This document shows positions 12,639 to 23,100 of a DNA stretch of 64,000 nt, one piece after another (the first letter of the stretch is position 1; every line of letters begins with the position of its first letter). Where the stretch lies: NCBI RefSeq assembly GCF_000715075.1, contig NC_134087.1, positions 127,993,018-128,057,017 of the forward strand. Direction: 5' to 3'. The notes beneath the pieces were generated by a model that was not told where the DNA came from, ran no database searches, and saw only the letters and a program-made list of their open reading frames with translations. Position numbers and translations under genes: made by a program. Source of the DNA: Nicotiana tabacum (lineage: Eukaryota > Streptophyta > Magnoliopsida > Solanales > Solanaceae).

Positions 12639-13542
12639 ATGGTGAGGACACGTGCTACCCGAGATGATCAGGCACCCGTGCCCCCTACTATAGCCGTCTG
12701 AGGCCGGGGCTGGGGTAGAGGTCGACGACGCGTATGTGGTGCAGCCAGACCACATGCACGAGTTGCCGCCGAGGTACCACCAATAGTTTCAGCCAGAGTC
12801 CAGGCACCTGATACGCCTGCTGCTACTACTACTCTTGCTCTGCAGGAGACTCTGGCACAATTTATAAGCATGTACACCATTTTGGCTTAGGCAGGGTTGC
12901 TTACCCTTGGTACAGCTACGTCTCAGGCTGGGAGAGGAGCAGAGACTCATACTGCCCACACTCCTGAGAAGTGAGTGCATGTTTACCAGGTCCCTGAGAT
13001 TATTCCTGTACCGCCTGCAGTGCCAATTCAGCCCGAGGGCAGGGCAGTGTCTTCCGAGGAGGAGCAGCTGAGGCTTGAGAGGTTCAAGAGGTACAAGCCT
13101 CCTGTATTCGGTGGTCTAGCATCGGATGATGCTCCGGGATTTCTAGATGAGTGTTACCGCATTCTCTGTACCATGGGTATATCAGGATCAAGCGGGTTTT
13201 CCTTCACTACTTTCCAGCTTTGAGGAGCCGCCTATGAGTGGTGGCGCACCTATGAGTTAGACAGTCTGAATGAGGCTGCTTCCCTGACTTGGACTCAGTT
13301 TTCAGATCTGTTCTTGAGATAGTATGTTCCCCAGAGCCTCAGGGACGCATGGTGCGCAGAGTTTGAGCATTTGCACCAGGGTTCTATGACTGTTTCAGAG
13401 TGTGTTGTCTTTTACACTAGTTTGGCTAGGCATGCACCAGCCTTGGTTTCTACTATTCGCGAGAGGGTTTGCCGGTTTATTGAGGGCCTTATTCCCAGCA
13501 TCAGGTCTAGCATGGCTCATGAGTTGGAGATGGACATTTATT
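12639..13542 (+). pseudogene. gag: Tekay gag fragment, truncated (second internal region)
   Basis: ATG at 12639 directly follows CTCTCACAG, a strong acceptor sequence. The Arg/Ala-rich N-terminus, the EEEQLRLERFKRYKPP stretch and the capsid core match the copies at 4710 and 18665. Codon 29 is the intact CGA here, but codon 84 is TAG. Further stops are near 12972, 13220 and 13319. It ends in the MAHELEMDI region; the next bases belong to the envelope-like gene. The copy lost the rest of gag, all of pol and its 3' LTR. Confidence 0.85.
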
Positions 13543-13981
13543 ATGCAGAAGGTAGCAAACTTCAAAGATGGCAATCATGGTTTTCCATATGGGTTTCTAC
13601 TTACACAAGTGTTTAAGTTTTTCAAGGTGGCACTAGGTCAAGGCAAGGTAGGAATTAAGAAGCAGACCTTCTCTCAAACAAATTTGGAAGAATATGAGTG
13701 CATCGAGAAGAATGGGGGGTTAGGCAGTACATCAACAATCTGAGGAGATTCGAATGTTGAAGGCTAGGAACGCTATCCTGGAAGGTCAGCAGATCCAAGG
13801 GGTCCCAGAGTCGAATGAGGAGGTGATTTGTTTGACAAAGGAAAACGCTGATTTCAGGGAACAAGTGGAGAACCTGAAAGCAGAACTACTCAATGAGCAA
13901 AAATCGGCGAATTCCCGAATAAACCTAGTTCTCCAAACCCTTGCTGCAACTTCCAAGCCCTCTGCTCCTAGTGCCCCCTAA
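13543..13981 (+). pseudogene. Envelope-like protein of Sirevirus (3' part), broken
   Basis: From ATGCAGAAGG at 13543 the reading matches the part of the Solanaceae envelope-like family that should follow 183-1710 (my recall of the family), with FPYGFLL and a Lys-rich segment. A stop at 13741-13743 and a frame change lead to 13754-13981, a likely coiled coil rich in Glu, Asn and Leu that ends with a Ser/Ala/Pro tail and TAA at 13979-13981. Some codons appear to be missing between 1710 and 13543, so the junction is a deletion and not a clean insertion edge. Confidence 0.65.
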
Positions 13982-14446
13982 GCAACCCTTTCAGTGACCA
14001 GATTCTGGATTGTCTATTTTTGTTTTTATAACTTGGCATATGCTTTTGTTTCTTTTGTTTTGATGTGGATGGGATGTACCAGTACTGCTCCCGATTCAAC
14101 ATTCCAATTTTGCCTTTGATTTATAATCAATGGCATATGTTTTACATATATAAAAACTATCCTATTTTGTTATCTACATGTTTGAATTCTCTATTTCTCT
14201 TTTCTATCCTATTGTGTGCACATATGTGGCATGAGTTAGCTAGGCTAGACTTTTTTAGGTTGTTTTCCTGCTTGTGTATTTTTAATAATGCCAAAAGGGG
14301 AAAGTCTAATTGAAACAGGGATCTGATTAAGGGGGAAGCATAAAGTCAAGGGGAACTTGTGAAGTTCCTGTTGCTTCATCTGGTTATTTCTGCTCTAAAT
14401 ATATGTTATCAATGTCTAAGTTTGTCATCATTAAAAATGGGGAAAT
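13982..14446 (+). other. Sirevirus 3' untranslated region with repeated polypurine tracts
   Basis: No credible ORF. Several purine runs occur: AAAAGGGGAAAG (14293-14304), AAGGGGGAAG (14329-14338), CAAGGGGAAC (14347-14356) and AAAAATGGGGAAAT (14434-14446), the last touching the LTR. Multiple polypurine tracts before the 3' LTR are a known mark of Sireviruses, so this supports the element's identity. Confidence 0.7.
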
Positions 14447-15361
14447 TGATGGGTTTTCAATGTCTTTGCCTTATGTTGTTTTGATGATCTAACAAACTTA
14501 CTAGCAAGAACCAATTAGGGAACCTGACACACTTGGTACACATTGCTAATGAATGAATTCCAGCCAGAACTCCAGCTAATGTGAATTGGTACAAGTGTAG
14601 AAAATAAAGAAACAAGACAAGGACCTGATCCCTTGTGTATCCTTGACAGCAGTACAAAAGTCAATTGTTCATAGTTGGAAAGTGACTGCCACAAAAATAG
14701 TGCACACAGTGCAGCAATTTTGCAGTCACTTGTCCTTTGACCAATCAAGTGCTTACATCATTCAAGTGATGTCATCAAAGGTGTATTAAAAAGAGCATTA
14801 TAACAAAACATCACTTGAACACTTAAGAATTCACTTCAAGCATTCAAGCCTTCTGCAAACAGTGAACTTAATTCTCAAGAGCCTGAAGAACAAAGTTAAA
14901 TGCTACTATGGACCAATTCCTAAATCCAGTATGTTGTTTTCCTTAGTTGAGTTATAACTTTGTAATTGTTCTTATTGTAATTCCTAAATTGCTTAGCTAG
15001 AAGCGTTACTTAGGAACCCCTTTGTAAAACTATAAACCCTTTGTGTTTGTGTCGTGACTAGAGTTAGTCATGAGTTGAAGTCTTTGTAATAGGTGTATTG
15101 CAAAGTAGCTTGTAATAGGTGTATTACGAGTTAGTGAGGGATTAAGAGTTTAATTCCTAGATTGCATAGGTTGTAATCTAAAGGTTGCTCATAGTGAAGT
15201 TGAAATCCTACCAGTGTAGGTCATGGTTTTTTATCCCCTTGAGCCGAGATTTTTCCATGTAAAACTCCCTGTCTTATTTACTTACTGTTTTATTTGTATT
15301 CCCAATGGAAACTCATAGAGGACCTAGTACTCTATAGTTTGGTGGACTCATATAAACTATC
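14447..15361 (+). repeat. Sirevirus-like 3' LTR (right limit uncertain)
   Basis: Starts TGATGGGTTTTC right after the last polypurine tract. It is AT-rich and has repeated AGGTGTATTG/AGGTGTATTA units near 15095-15125. The 5' LTR is outside the window, so the right end cannot be set by comparison. It lies somewhere between about 15290 and 15400. No real ORF. Confidence 0.6.
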
Positions 15362-15401
15362 AGGTGCCATCACGACCTTTAGTGGGATTAGTGTCGTGAC
15401 A
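15362..15401 (+). repeat. Possible 40-bp tail of a Tekay-type LTR
   Basis: AGGTGCCATCACGACC...GTCGTGACA resembles the last 40-odd bases of the Tekay LTRs (for example AGGTGCCGTCACGA...GTCGTGACA at 18418-18462). It sits between the Sirevirus LTR and the LINE. It is short and may be chance. Confidence 0.35.
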
Positions 15402-15639
15402 CAACCACTCATAGAAAAAATAGTTGCTAGAATCACTTCTTGGATACCAAGAAAATTATCTTATGCTGGGAGGGTACAATTAGTAAAAATTGCATTGTTT
15501 GGTATTCAAGCATTGAGGCTCAACTATTTTTAACACCTGCTAAAGTGATGAAGACTATTGACGCACACTACATAATTTATATATGGTCTAAGACTAATGT
15601 TATCACTAAAAGGGCCCAAGTAGCATGGGGATAGAATAT
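15402..15639 (+). pseudogene. LINE (L1-type) reverse transcriptase C-terminal part, left piece
   Basis: The translation has the segment that follows the RT core in plant L1-type LINEs, with KLSYAGRVQLVK, the IQAL region and ITKRAQVAWG near the end, including a stop at about 15632. There is no LTR and no frame shared with the flanking elements. The piece is cut at 15639 by the second Tekay element and continues at 26422, where the expected next residues appear. The 5' part of the LINE is absent, as is typical of 5'-truncated copies. Confidence 0.75.
15635..15639. repeat. Target duplication AATAT (left)
   Basis: AATAT directly before TGTGACGACC. The same five bases directly follow the right LTR at 26417-26421. 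Confidence 0.9.
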
Positions 15640-16565
15640 TGTGACGACCCGACCAATTGTCTTAAAAATTAATGCCCCGATCCCCTATTAACTGCTTTCT
15701 CCAAGTTTATTTCTGCTATTTTGATTTGTCGGGATGTTCGGTTTTGAGTTTCGGAGAGTTTTGGGACACTTAGTCCCTAAATGAGAGCTTAAGTGTTGGA
15801 AAGTGGACTGTAGTCAGAACAGTGTGAAGACGACCTCAGAATGGAAATTCGATGGTTCGGTTAGCTCTGTTTGGTGATTTTGGACTTAGGGGTATGATCG
15901 GATGCTGTTTTGGAGGTCCGTAGCTAATTTAGGCTTGAAATGCCGAAAGTTGAATTTTGGAAATTTCCGGTTCGATAATGAGATTTTTATCCAAGGGTCG
16001 GAATAGAATTCCGAGAGTTGCAGTAGTTTTGTTAAGTCATTTGGGATGTGTGTGCAAAATTTTAGCTCATTCGGATGTGTTTTGGTTGGATTTTTGATCG
16101 AAAATGGAATTCAGAAGATTTTAGAAACTTAGGCTTGAATCCGATGTGTTTTGATTGTTTTGATGTTTTTTGAAGTATTTTGAAGATTTGTACAAGTTTG
16201 AATAAGGTTTTAGGATATGTTGATGCCTTTGGTTGAGGTCCTGGGGGCGTCGAGATGAATTCAGATGGTTAACGGAAAATATTTTGGAGTTGAAGTTGTG
16301 CAGCAGCTGGTCTTCTAATATTTTCGCATCTGCGGTTTGGGGACCGCAGATGCGGAGCCGAAAAATCGGCTATTACATCGCAGAAGCGGATTTTTGGTCT
16401 CTTCAGCAGGTACTGCAGATGCGAGGAATTTTTCGCAAAAGCAGAACCGCATCTGCGAGTTGGGAGTCACAGATGCGAAAATTGGCCATTTAAGTGAAAA
16501 GTTGCAGATGAGACATTAGTTCCTCAGAAGCGGGACGACAGATGCGGAAATCACTGGCCAGAACA

Positions 16566-16574
16566 TATAAATAG
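16566..16574 (+). promoter_or_regulatory. TATA box of Tekay LTR
   Basis: TATAAATAG at the end of the motif-rich U3 block and at the same place in the partner LTR (24528-24536). Transcription should start about 30 bp downstream. Confidence 0.65.
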
Positions 16575-17067
16575 TTGCCTTCGCGAAATTGAGGGATTCT
16601 TTCGCCATTTCATCAGGGTTTGAAGCTTTTGAGAGAGATTTTTGAGGAAAACAAAGGGGAATCACTTGGAGGTAACGTCCTTGACTTCATAACTCATTTT
16701 TATATGATTAAAGACCTTATTAGTGTGGAGAAATTTAGAAAAACTATTAATTAGGGCTTAAGTTTAAGAGGCCTTTAAATGAGGATTTGAGGGGTCATTT
16801 GGACTCCTATTTCAGTGGTCTTGTTATGTATAGACTCGTGAGAGTACGAGGTTTCTGAAAATGTAAATTTTACCCAATTTCAAGACGTGGGCCCGAGGGA
16901 AATTTTGGTCATTTTACATAATTTCGCGTATTATCTTAGAATTTAATTGTAGAATCAGTTTCTTGAAGTGTTATTTACTATATGAAATTGAATTGAATAG
17001 ATTTGGGCTATTTGGAGTCTAGTACTCGTGGCAAAAGCGTGGTTTCGGGTTGACTTTGAGCCAGTTC

Positions 17068-17076
17068 GAGGTAAGT
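17068..17076 (+). promoter_or_regulatory. Candidate splice donor GAG|GTAAGT
   Basis: Strong donor in the transcribed part of the LTR. Paired with the acceptor at 18663-18664 it would remove 17071-18664 (1594 nt), that is the minisatellite, the LTR end and the primer site, and join the first exon directly to the gag ATG. Function inferred from conservation. Confidence 0.5.
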
Positions 17077-18465
17077 GGCTTGTCTAACCTTGTATGGGGG
17101 ACCTTCCCCTTAGGATTCATATATTTGGTAATTGAAATGCCTTGTACGTGAAGTGATGAGTGCGTACTTGTACAAATTGTTGGAAATCCGATTTTCTTTA
17201 AGTAACTACTAGCATGTTTCCTTTCCTTTTTCTATTACCTGCAATATTAAGCCTGTTGTTAGCTTAGGAAAGCATGTCTAAGTGACTTAATTGCTTTATT
17301 TTTTCAACCTGCCTTACTTGAATTCTGTGCAACATGCTAGACTAGAATCACTTGTTGCCTTAATATGAAATATTGCCATTTCTGTATATCTTCCTGCTAT
17401 TGCTGCTGTGTATTTATTTTAGGACTACGGATGTGGGATTACGGTAGCTTCCCCCTGTCTGTTTACTTTGGGATTGTGGGTTAGATGCCCGATAGACCCC
17501 CCTGCACATGTACTTTGGGACTGCGGGTTAGATTCCCGATAGACCCCCCTGCACAGTTATATGGAACTACGGGAATGCACCCGGTAGATTCCCCCAGTAC
17601 TGGGTATTTACATTTGGAACTGTGGGGTAGATTCCCGATAGATCCCCGCGCACTGATAGTTGAACTACGGGACGACATCGCAGGAGATCCTTCTGATATA
17701 TATGATGGACTACGGGACGGTATCCCAGAAGATCCAGGGGACAGTTGTAATTGGGACTATGGGACGGTATCCTAGAAGATGCTCGATTTTTATCTCTGTG
17801 TTGAGCTGTATTTCCTTTCCGGGATTTGTTCTGACTCTGTTCTAGTTGTTGTTGTTCTATCAATCATATGTTATTTCTTGTTTTTGCACTTATTTATACT
17901 GCTTTATTCCACACTGTTAACCCTTATATCTTATTTAATCTCAGTAGGGCCTTGACCTTCCTCGTCACTACCCAACCAAGGTTAAGCTTGGCACTTACTG
18001 AGTACCGATATGGTGTACGCATGCCCCTTCTGCACATGTTTTTCATGTACAGATCCAGGTATCGCTGATCAGGCCTACTATCGTTGAGGGAGGCGACTGC
18101 TTTAGAGACTCCGAGGTACATCTACTGTGTCCGCAAACTAAGGAGTCCCTTTCTATTCCTGCCTTTCGTATTTAGCCCTTCTGTACTTTTCTGTTCTTAT
18201 TTAGACCTTCCGGAGTTAGAGCTATGTATTATTTGTCTTAGCTTGTGATTCATGGGTTTTCGGGACTTGGATTTATATTAGATATTGAGAGTTAAACATG
18301 GTGTATTCCGAGCGGCACATTTAAACACTATTACTGCTTTAATTCTACTTTAAATTGTTTACTTCCGCAAATTTTTGTTTTCTTCCGCAAATTAGGCTTT
18401 CCTAGTCGTAGAGACTAGGTGCCGTCACGATGGTTCATGGAGGGCGAACCGGGGTCGTGACAAGT

Positions 18466-18477
18466 TGGTATCAATTC
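18466..18477 (+). other. Decayed primer-binding site (tRNA-Met)
   Basis: TGGTATCAATTC matches the tRNA-Met site only in its first eight bases. The last four have changed, so priming would be impaired. Confidence 0.8.
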
Positions 18478-18649
18478 TCTAGGTTCATAGGAGTCATGGA
18501 TCACAAGCCGATTTATTAGAGTTTCGCTGATCGGTAAGGAGACGTCTGTACTTATCTACGAGAGGCTACGTAACTGTTAGGAAAATTCCACTTCATTTGA
18601 TTTCCTTGTCCTGTGATATTTTTGACATCACAATTTTAAACCTCTGTTT

Positions 18650-18664
18650 TCTATTCTCTCACAG
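18650..18664 (+). promoter_or_regulatory. Candidate splice acceptor touching gag ATG
   Basis: A T/C-rich run ending CTCTCACAG, with AG at 18663-18664 and ATG at 18665. The same arrangement is present at 12637-12639. In the first internal region (4708-4710) the AG has become AA. Confidence 0.5.
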
Positions 18665-20105
18665 ATGGTGAGGACACGTGCTACCCGAGATGATCAGGCA
18701 CTCGCGCCCCCTACTGTAGCTGTCAGAGACCGGGGCCAGGGTAGAGGCTGAGGACGTGCATGTGGTGCAGCAAGAGCACCTGCGCGAGCTGCCGCCGAGG
18801 TACCACCAACAGTTCCAGCCGGAGTCCAGGCACCTGACACACCTACTGCTACTAATACTCCAGCTTTTCAAGAGACTTTGGCACAGTTTATGAGCATGTA
18901 CACTACTCTGACTCAGGCAGAGTTGCTTCCCCTTGCTGCAACTACATATCAGGCCGGGGGAGGAGCATAGACTCCCACCGCCCGCACTCTTGAGCAGTGA
19001 GTTCATGTTGAGCAGGTCCCTGAGATTATTCATGTACCGCCTGCAGTGCCAGTTCAGCCCGAGGATAGGGCAACGGCTTCCGAGGGGGAGCAGCTGAGGC
19101 TTGAGAGGTTCAAGAGGTACAAGCCTCCTGTATTCAACGGTCTAGCATTGGAGGATGCTCTAGGATTTCTAGATGAGAGTTACCACATTCTCCGTACCAT
19201 GGGTATATTTGGATCGAGCAGGGTTTCCTTCACTACCTTCCAGTTTCGAGGAGCCGCCTATGAGTGGTGGCACACCTATGAGTTAGACAGTCCGGATGAG
19301 GCTGCTTCACTGACTTGGACTCAGTTTTCAGATTTGTTCCTGAGAGAGTATGTTCCTCAGAGCCTCAGGTACACATGGCACACCGAGTTTGAGCATTTCC
19401 ACAAGGGTGCTATGACTGTCTCAGAGTATGCTGTCTGTTACACCAGTTTGACTAGGCATGCACCACCCTTGGTTTCTATTGTCCGCGAGAGGGTTCGCCG
19501 GTTCATTGAGGGGCTTATTCCCAACATCAAGTCTAGCATGGCTTGTGAGTTGGAGATGGATATTTCTTATCAGAAGGTGGTGAGCATTTCTAGGAGGATT
19601 GAGGGTATGCATGCTAGGGAGAGAGAAGAGAGGGAGGCCAAGAGGTCTCGGGAGTCAGGCCATTATTCTGGTGCCCGTACCCCAGCTGCAGGTCGCCATG
19701 GTAGGTGTTATATTAGTCGCCCTGTTCATTCAGCTCTTCCAGCATCCAGTAGTGCTCTAGCTCCTCCTAGGCCTCAGGAGCCTTATTATGCACCACCGGT
19801 ATCTAACGCGCCTCCTACATGGGTGCTTTCAGAGGTCAGTCCAACAGACCTGGCGTGATCTAGTCACAACCACCATGTCCTCCCAGAGCTTGTTTTGAGT
19901 GTGGCGACACACGTCATATGGTAAGGGATTGGCCCAGACTTGGGAGGGGTGCACCTCTACAGACTTCTCAGCTACAACGTGCCTCGTAGAGTTCTCAGGC
20001 TATGGTTACAACTCTAGTTGCTACCCCTCCTGCTCAACTATCTAGAGGTAGAGGTCGGAGAGGTAGAGGTCACCCTAGAGGGTGAGGCTAGGCCAGATAC
20101 TATGC
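18665..20105 (+). pseudogene. gag: Tekay gag of complete element, broken
   Basis: ATG at 18665 follows the CACAG acceptor. It has the same layout as the other two gag copies, with the longest clean stretch at 19046-19858 covering the capsid core (AAYEWWHTYELDSPDEA near 19250) and the Arg-rich linker. Codon 29 is TGA; further stops lie near 18970 and 18996, and TGA at 19856 with a frame change follows. In the zinc knuckle (about 19885-19935) the last ligand is Trp: C-x2-C-x4-H-x4-W. RNA binding would be lost even if the frame were whole. Confidence 0.85.
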
Positions 20106-20139
20106 CCTTCCTGCTCGTACAGAGGTTGTTGCCTCAGAT

Positions 20140-23100
20140 TCTACCATCACAGGTATTATATTGGTTTGCCACAGAGATGCATCGGTTTTATTAGATCCAG
20201 GCTCTACTTACTCTTATGTGTCTTCTTATTTTGCTCCGCATTTGGGTGTACCATGGAATTCTTTGAGTTCCCCTATTTATGTTTCTACTCCTGTGGGAGA
20301 TTCTCTAGTTATTGACCGCATTTATCGGTCGTGTTTGGTTGCTCTTAGTGGTTTTGAGACTAGAGCCGATTACTGTTACTCAGTATGGTTGACTTCGATA
20401 TTATCTTGGGCATGGACTGGTTGTCACCTCATTATGCTATTTTTGATTGTCACGCCAAAACAGTGATACTAGCTATGCCAGATGTACCGCGTATTGAGTG
20501 GAGGGGTACTTTAGATCACACTTCCAGTAGAGTTATTTCTTTTCTTAAAGCTCAGCATATGGTTGAGAAGGGGTGTGATGCGTATTTAGCTTATGTGAGA
20601 GATGTCAGTATTGATACCCCTTCAGTTGATTCAGTCCCAGTAGTATAGGATTTTCTTGATGTGTTTCCAGCTGATCTTCCTGGCATGCCGCCTGATAGAG
20701 ATATTGATTTTGGCATTGATCTGTTGACGGACACTCAGCCCATTTCTATTCCTCCGTATCATATGACTCCTCCTGAGTTGAAGGATCAGTTACATGAATT
20801 GCTTGATAAGTGTTTCATTAGGCCTGGTGTATCACCTTGGGGTGCTCCTGTCTTGTTTGTGAAGAAAAAGGATTGTCCTATGCATATGTGTATTGATTAT
20901 CACCAGCTGAACAAGGCTACAGTGAAGAACTATTATCCTTTGCCTCGTATTGATGATCTGTTTGACTAGCTTCAGGGTGCACATGTGTTTTCTAAGATTG
21001 ATTTGCGCTCAGGTTACCATCAGTTGAAGATTCGGGAGCCAAATATCCTGAAAAATACTTTCAGGACTCGGTATGGTCATTACGAGTTCCTTGTTATGTC
21101 ATTTGGGCTGATCAATGCCCCATCAGCCTTTATGGATTTGATGCACAGTGTGTTCCGGCCGTATCTTGACTCGTTCATCATTGTCTTATTGATGATATTC
21201 TGGTGTATTCCCGGAGTCGAGAAGATCATGAGCATCACTTGAGGACTGTGCTTCAGACTCTGAGAGAGAAGAAGTTATATGCTAAACTCTCGAAATGTGA
21301 GTTTTGGTTGGATTCAGTGGCATTCTTAGGCCACGTGGTATCGAGTAAGGGTATTCAGGTGGATCCGAAGAAGATAGAGGCCGTGTAGAGTTGGCCCAGA
21401 CCATCCTCAGCTACCGAGTTCCACAGTTTCCTTGGTTTGGCTAGCTACTACCATCATTTTGTTGAGGGGTTTTCATCGATTGCAGCCCCTATGACCAGGT
21501 TGACCTAGAAGGGTGCTCTATTTCAGTGGACGGAGCACTGTGAGGCAAGCTTTCAGAAGCTTAAGACAGCTTTGACCACAACCCCAATTTTGATACTACC
21601 TACAAGTTCGGGGTCTTATACGGTCTATTGTGATGCCTCGAGGGTTGTCCTCGGAGCGGTTTTGATGCAGGACTATAGGGTGATTGCCGACACATCCAGA
21701 CAGTTGAAGATACATGAGAAGAACTACCCTGTTCACGACCTTGAGTTAGCTGCCATTGTTCACGCCCTGAAGATTTGGTTCCATTACTTATACGGGGTTC
21801 CCTGTGAGATTTATACTGACCATCGGAGCTTGCAACATTTGTTCAAGCAAAAGGATCTAAATTTGCGCCAAAACAGGTGGTTAGAGTTGCTAAAGGATTA
21901 TGACATCACAATTTTGTATCACCCGGGCAAGGCCAATGTAGTGGCTGATGCCTTGAGTCGTTGGGTGGAGAGTTTGGGGAGTTTGGCATATTTACCAGCA
22001 TTAGAGAGGCCTATGGGGATAGATGTTCAGGTCTTAGCTAGCCACTTTGTGAGATTGGATCTTTCGGAGCCCAGTCGGATTCTAGCTTGCGTGGTTTCTC
22101 GGTCTTCCTTATTTGATCGTATTAGGGAGCGGTAGTATGATGACCCTCATTTGCTTGTCCTCAAGGACAAGGCTCAGCACGAGGATGCCAGAGATGTGAC
22201 TATTGGTAACGATGGGGGTATTGAGGATGCAGGGTTGGATTTGTGTACCCAATGTTGATGGGCTGTGAGAGTTGATTCTAGAGGAGACTCATAGTTCGCG
22301 GTATTCCATCCATCCGAGTGCTGCGAAGATGTATTAGGATTTGAGGCAGCACTATTGGTGGAGGCGAATGAAGAAAGATATAGTTAGATTTGTAGCTTTG
22401 GGCCTCAACTGTCAGCAGGTGAAGTATGAGCATTAGAGGTCGGGTGGGTGCTTTAGCAGATAGAGATTCCCAAGTGGAAGTGGGAGCGGATCACCATGTA
22501 CTTTGTAGTTGGACTCCCACGGACTTTGAAGAAGTTTGATGCTATTTGGGTGATTGTGGATCGGCTGACCAAGTCCGCTCATTTCATTCCTATGTGTACT
22601 ACTTATTCTTCGAAGTGGTTAGCGGAGATTTATATCCGAGAGATTGTTCGTCTGCATGGTATTCCAGTCTCTATTATTTCAGATAGAGGTACTCAATTTA
22701 CATCACAGTTTTGGAGGGCCATTCAGCGTGAGTTGGGTACTCGGGTAGAGTTGAGTACAACATTTCACACTCAGACAAACGGACAGTCCAAGCGCACTAT
22801 TCAGATTCTTGAGATATGCTTCGTGCGTGTATGATTGAGTTTGGAGGGTCTTGGGATAAGTTCTTGCTATTGGCGGAGTTTGCTTACAACAACAGCTATC
22901 AGTCCAACATTCAGATGGAACTGTATGATGATTTATATGAGAGACGGTGTAGATCCCCAGTGGGTTGGTTTGAGCCGGGTGAGGCTTGATTGTTGGGCAC
23001 AGACCTGGTTCAGGATGCTTTGGAGAAGGTTAAGGTGATTCAGGATAGACTCCGTACAACCCAGTCTAGACAGAAGAGTTAGGCGGACCGGAAAGTTCGT

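Larger units (their letters stand above)
1711..13542 (+). mobile_element. Tekay-type Ty3/gypsy array: LTR-int-LTR-partial int
   Basis: Two LTRs of about 2.8 kb (1711-4507 and 9638-12436) flank a full internal region with gag, protease, RT, RNase H, integrase and chromodomain. The second LTR is followed not by host DNA but by a second primer-binding site and a second gag, cut off at about 13542. The order of domains and the terminal chromodomain place it among chromoviruses of the Tekay/Del clade. No target duplication can be tested, because the right LTR of the array is gone. By hand I count roughly 30 differences in the first 265 bp of the two LTRs, so it is old. It interrupts the envelope-like gene on both sides. 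Confidence 0.85.
15640..18462 (+). repeat. 5' LTR of complete Tekay element
   Basis: 2823 bp, TGTGACGACC to GTGACA. U3 has repeated GCAGATGCGG/CCGCATCTGC motifs at about 16310-16550, then TATAAATAG (16566-16574), a GAGGTAAGT splice donor (17068-17076) and a minisatellite at about 17420-17780. No real ORF. Confidence 0.95.

Noticed and set aside
14065..14313. 82-codon ORF in the Sirevirus 3' region
   Set aside because: Hydrophobic and T-rich by composition, lies between the envelope-like stop and the polypurine tracts, and has no family resemblance.
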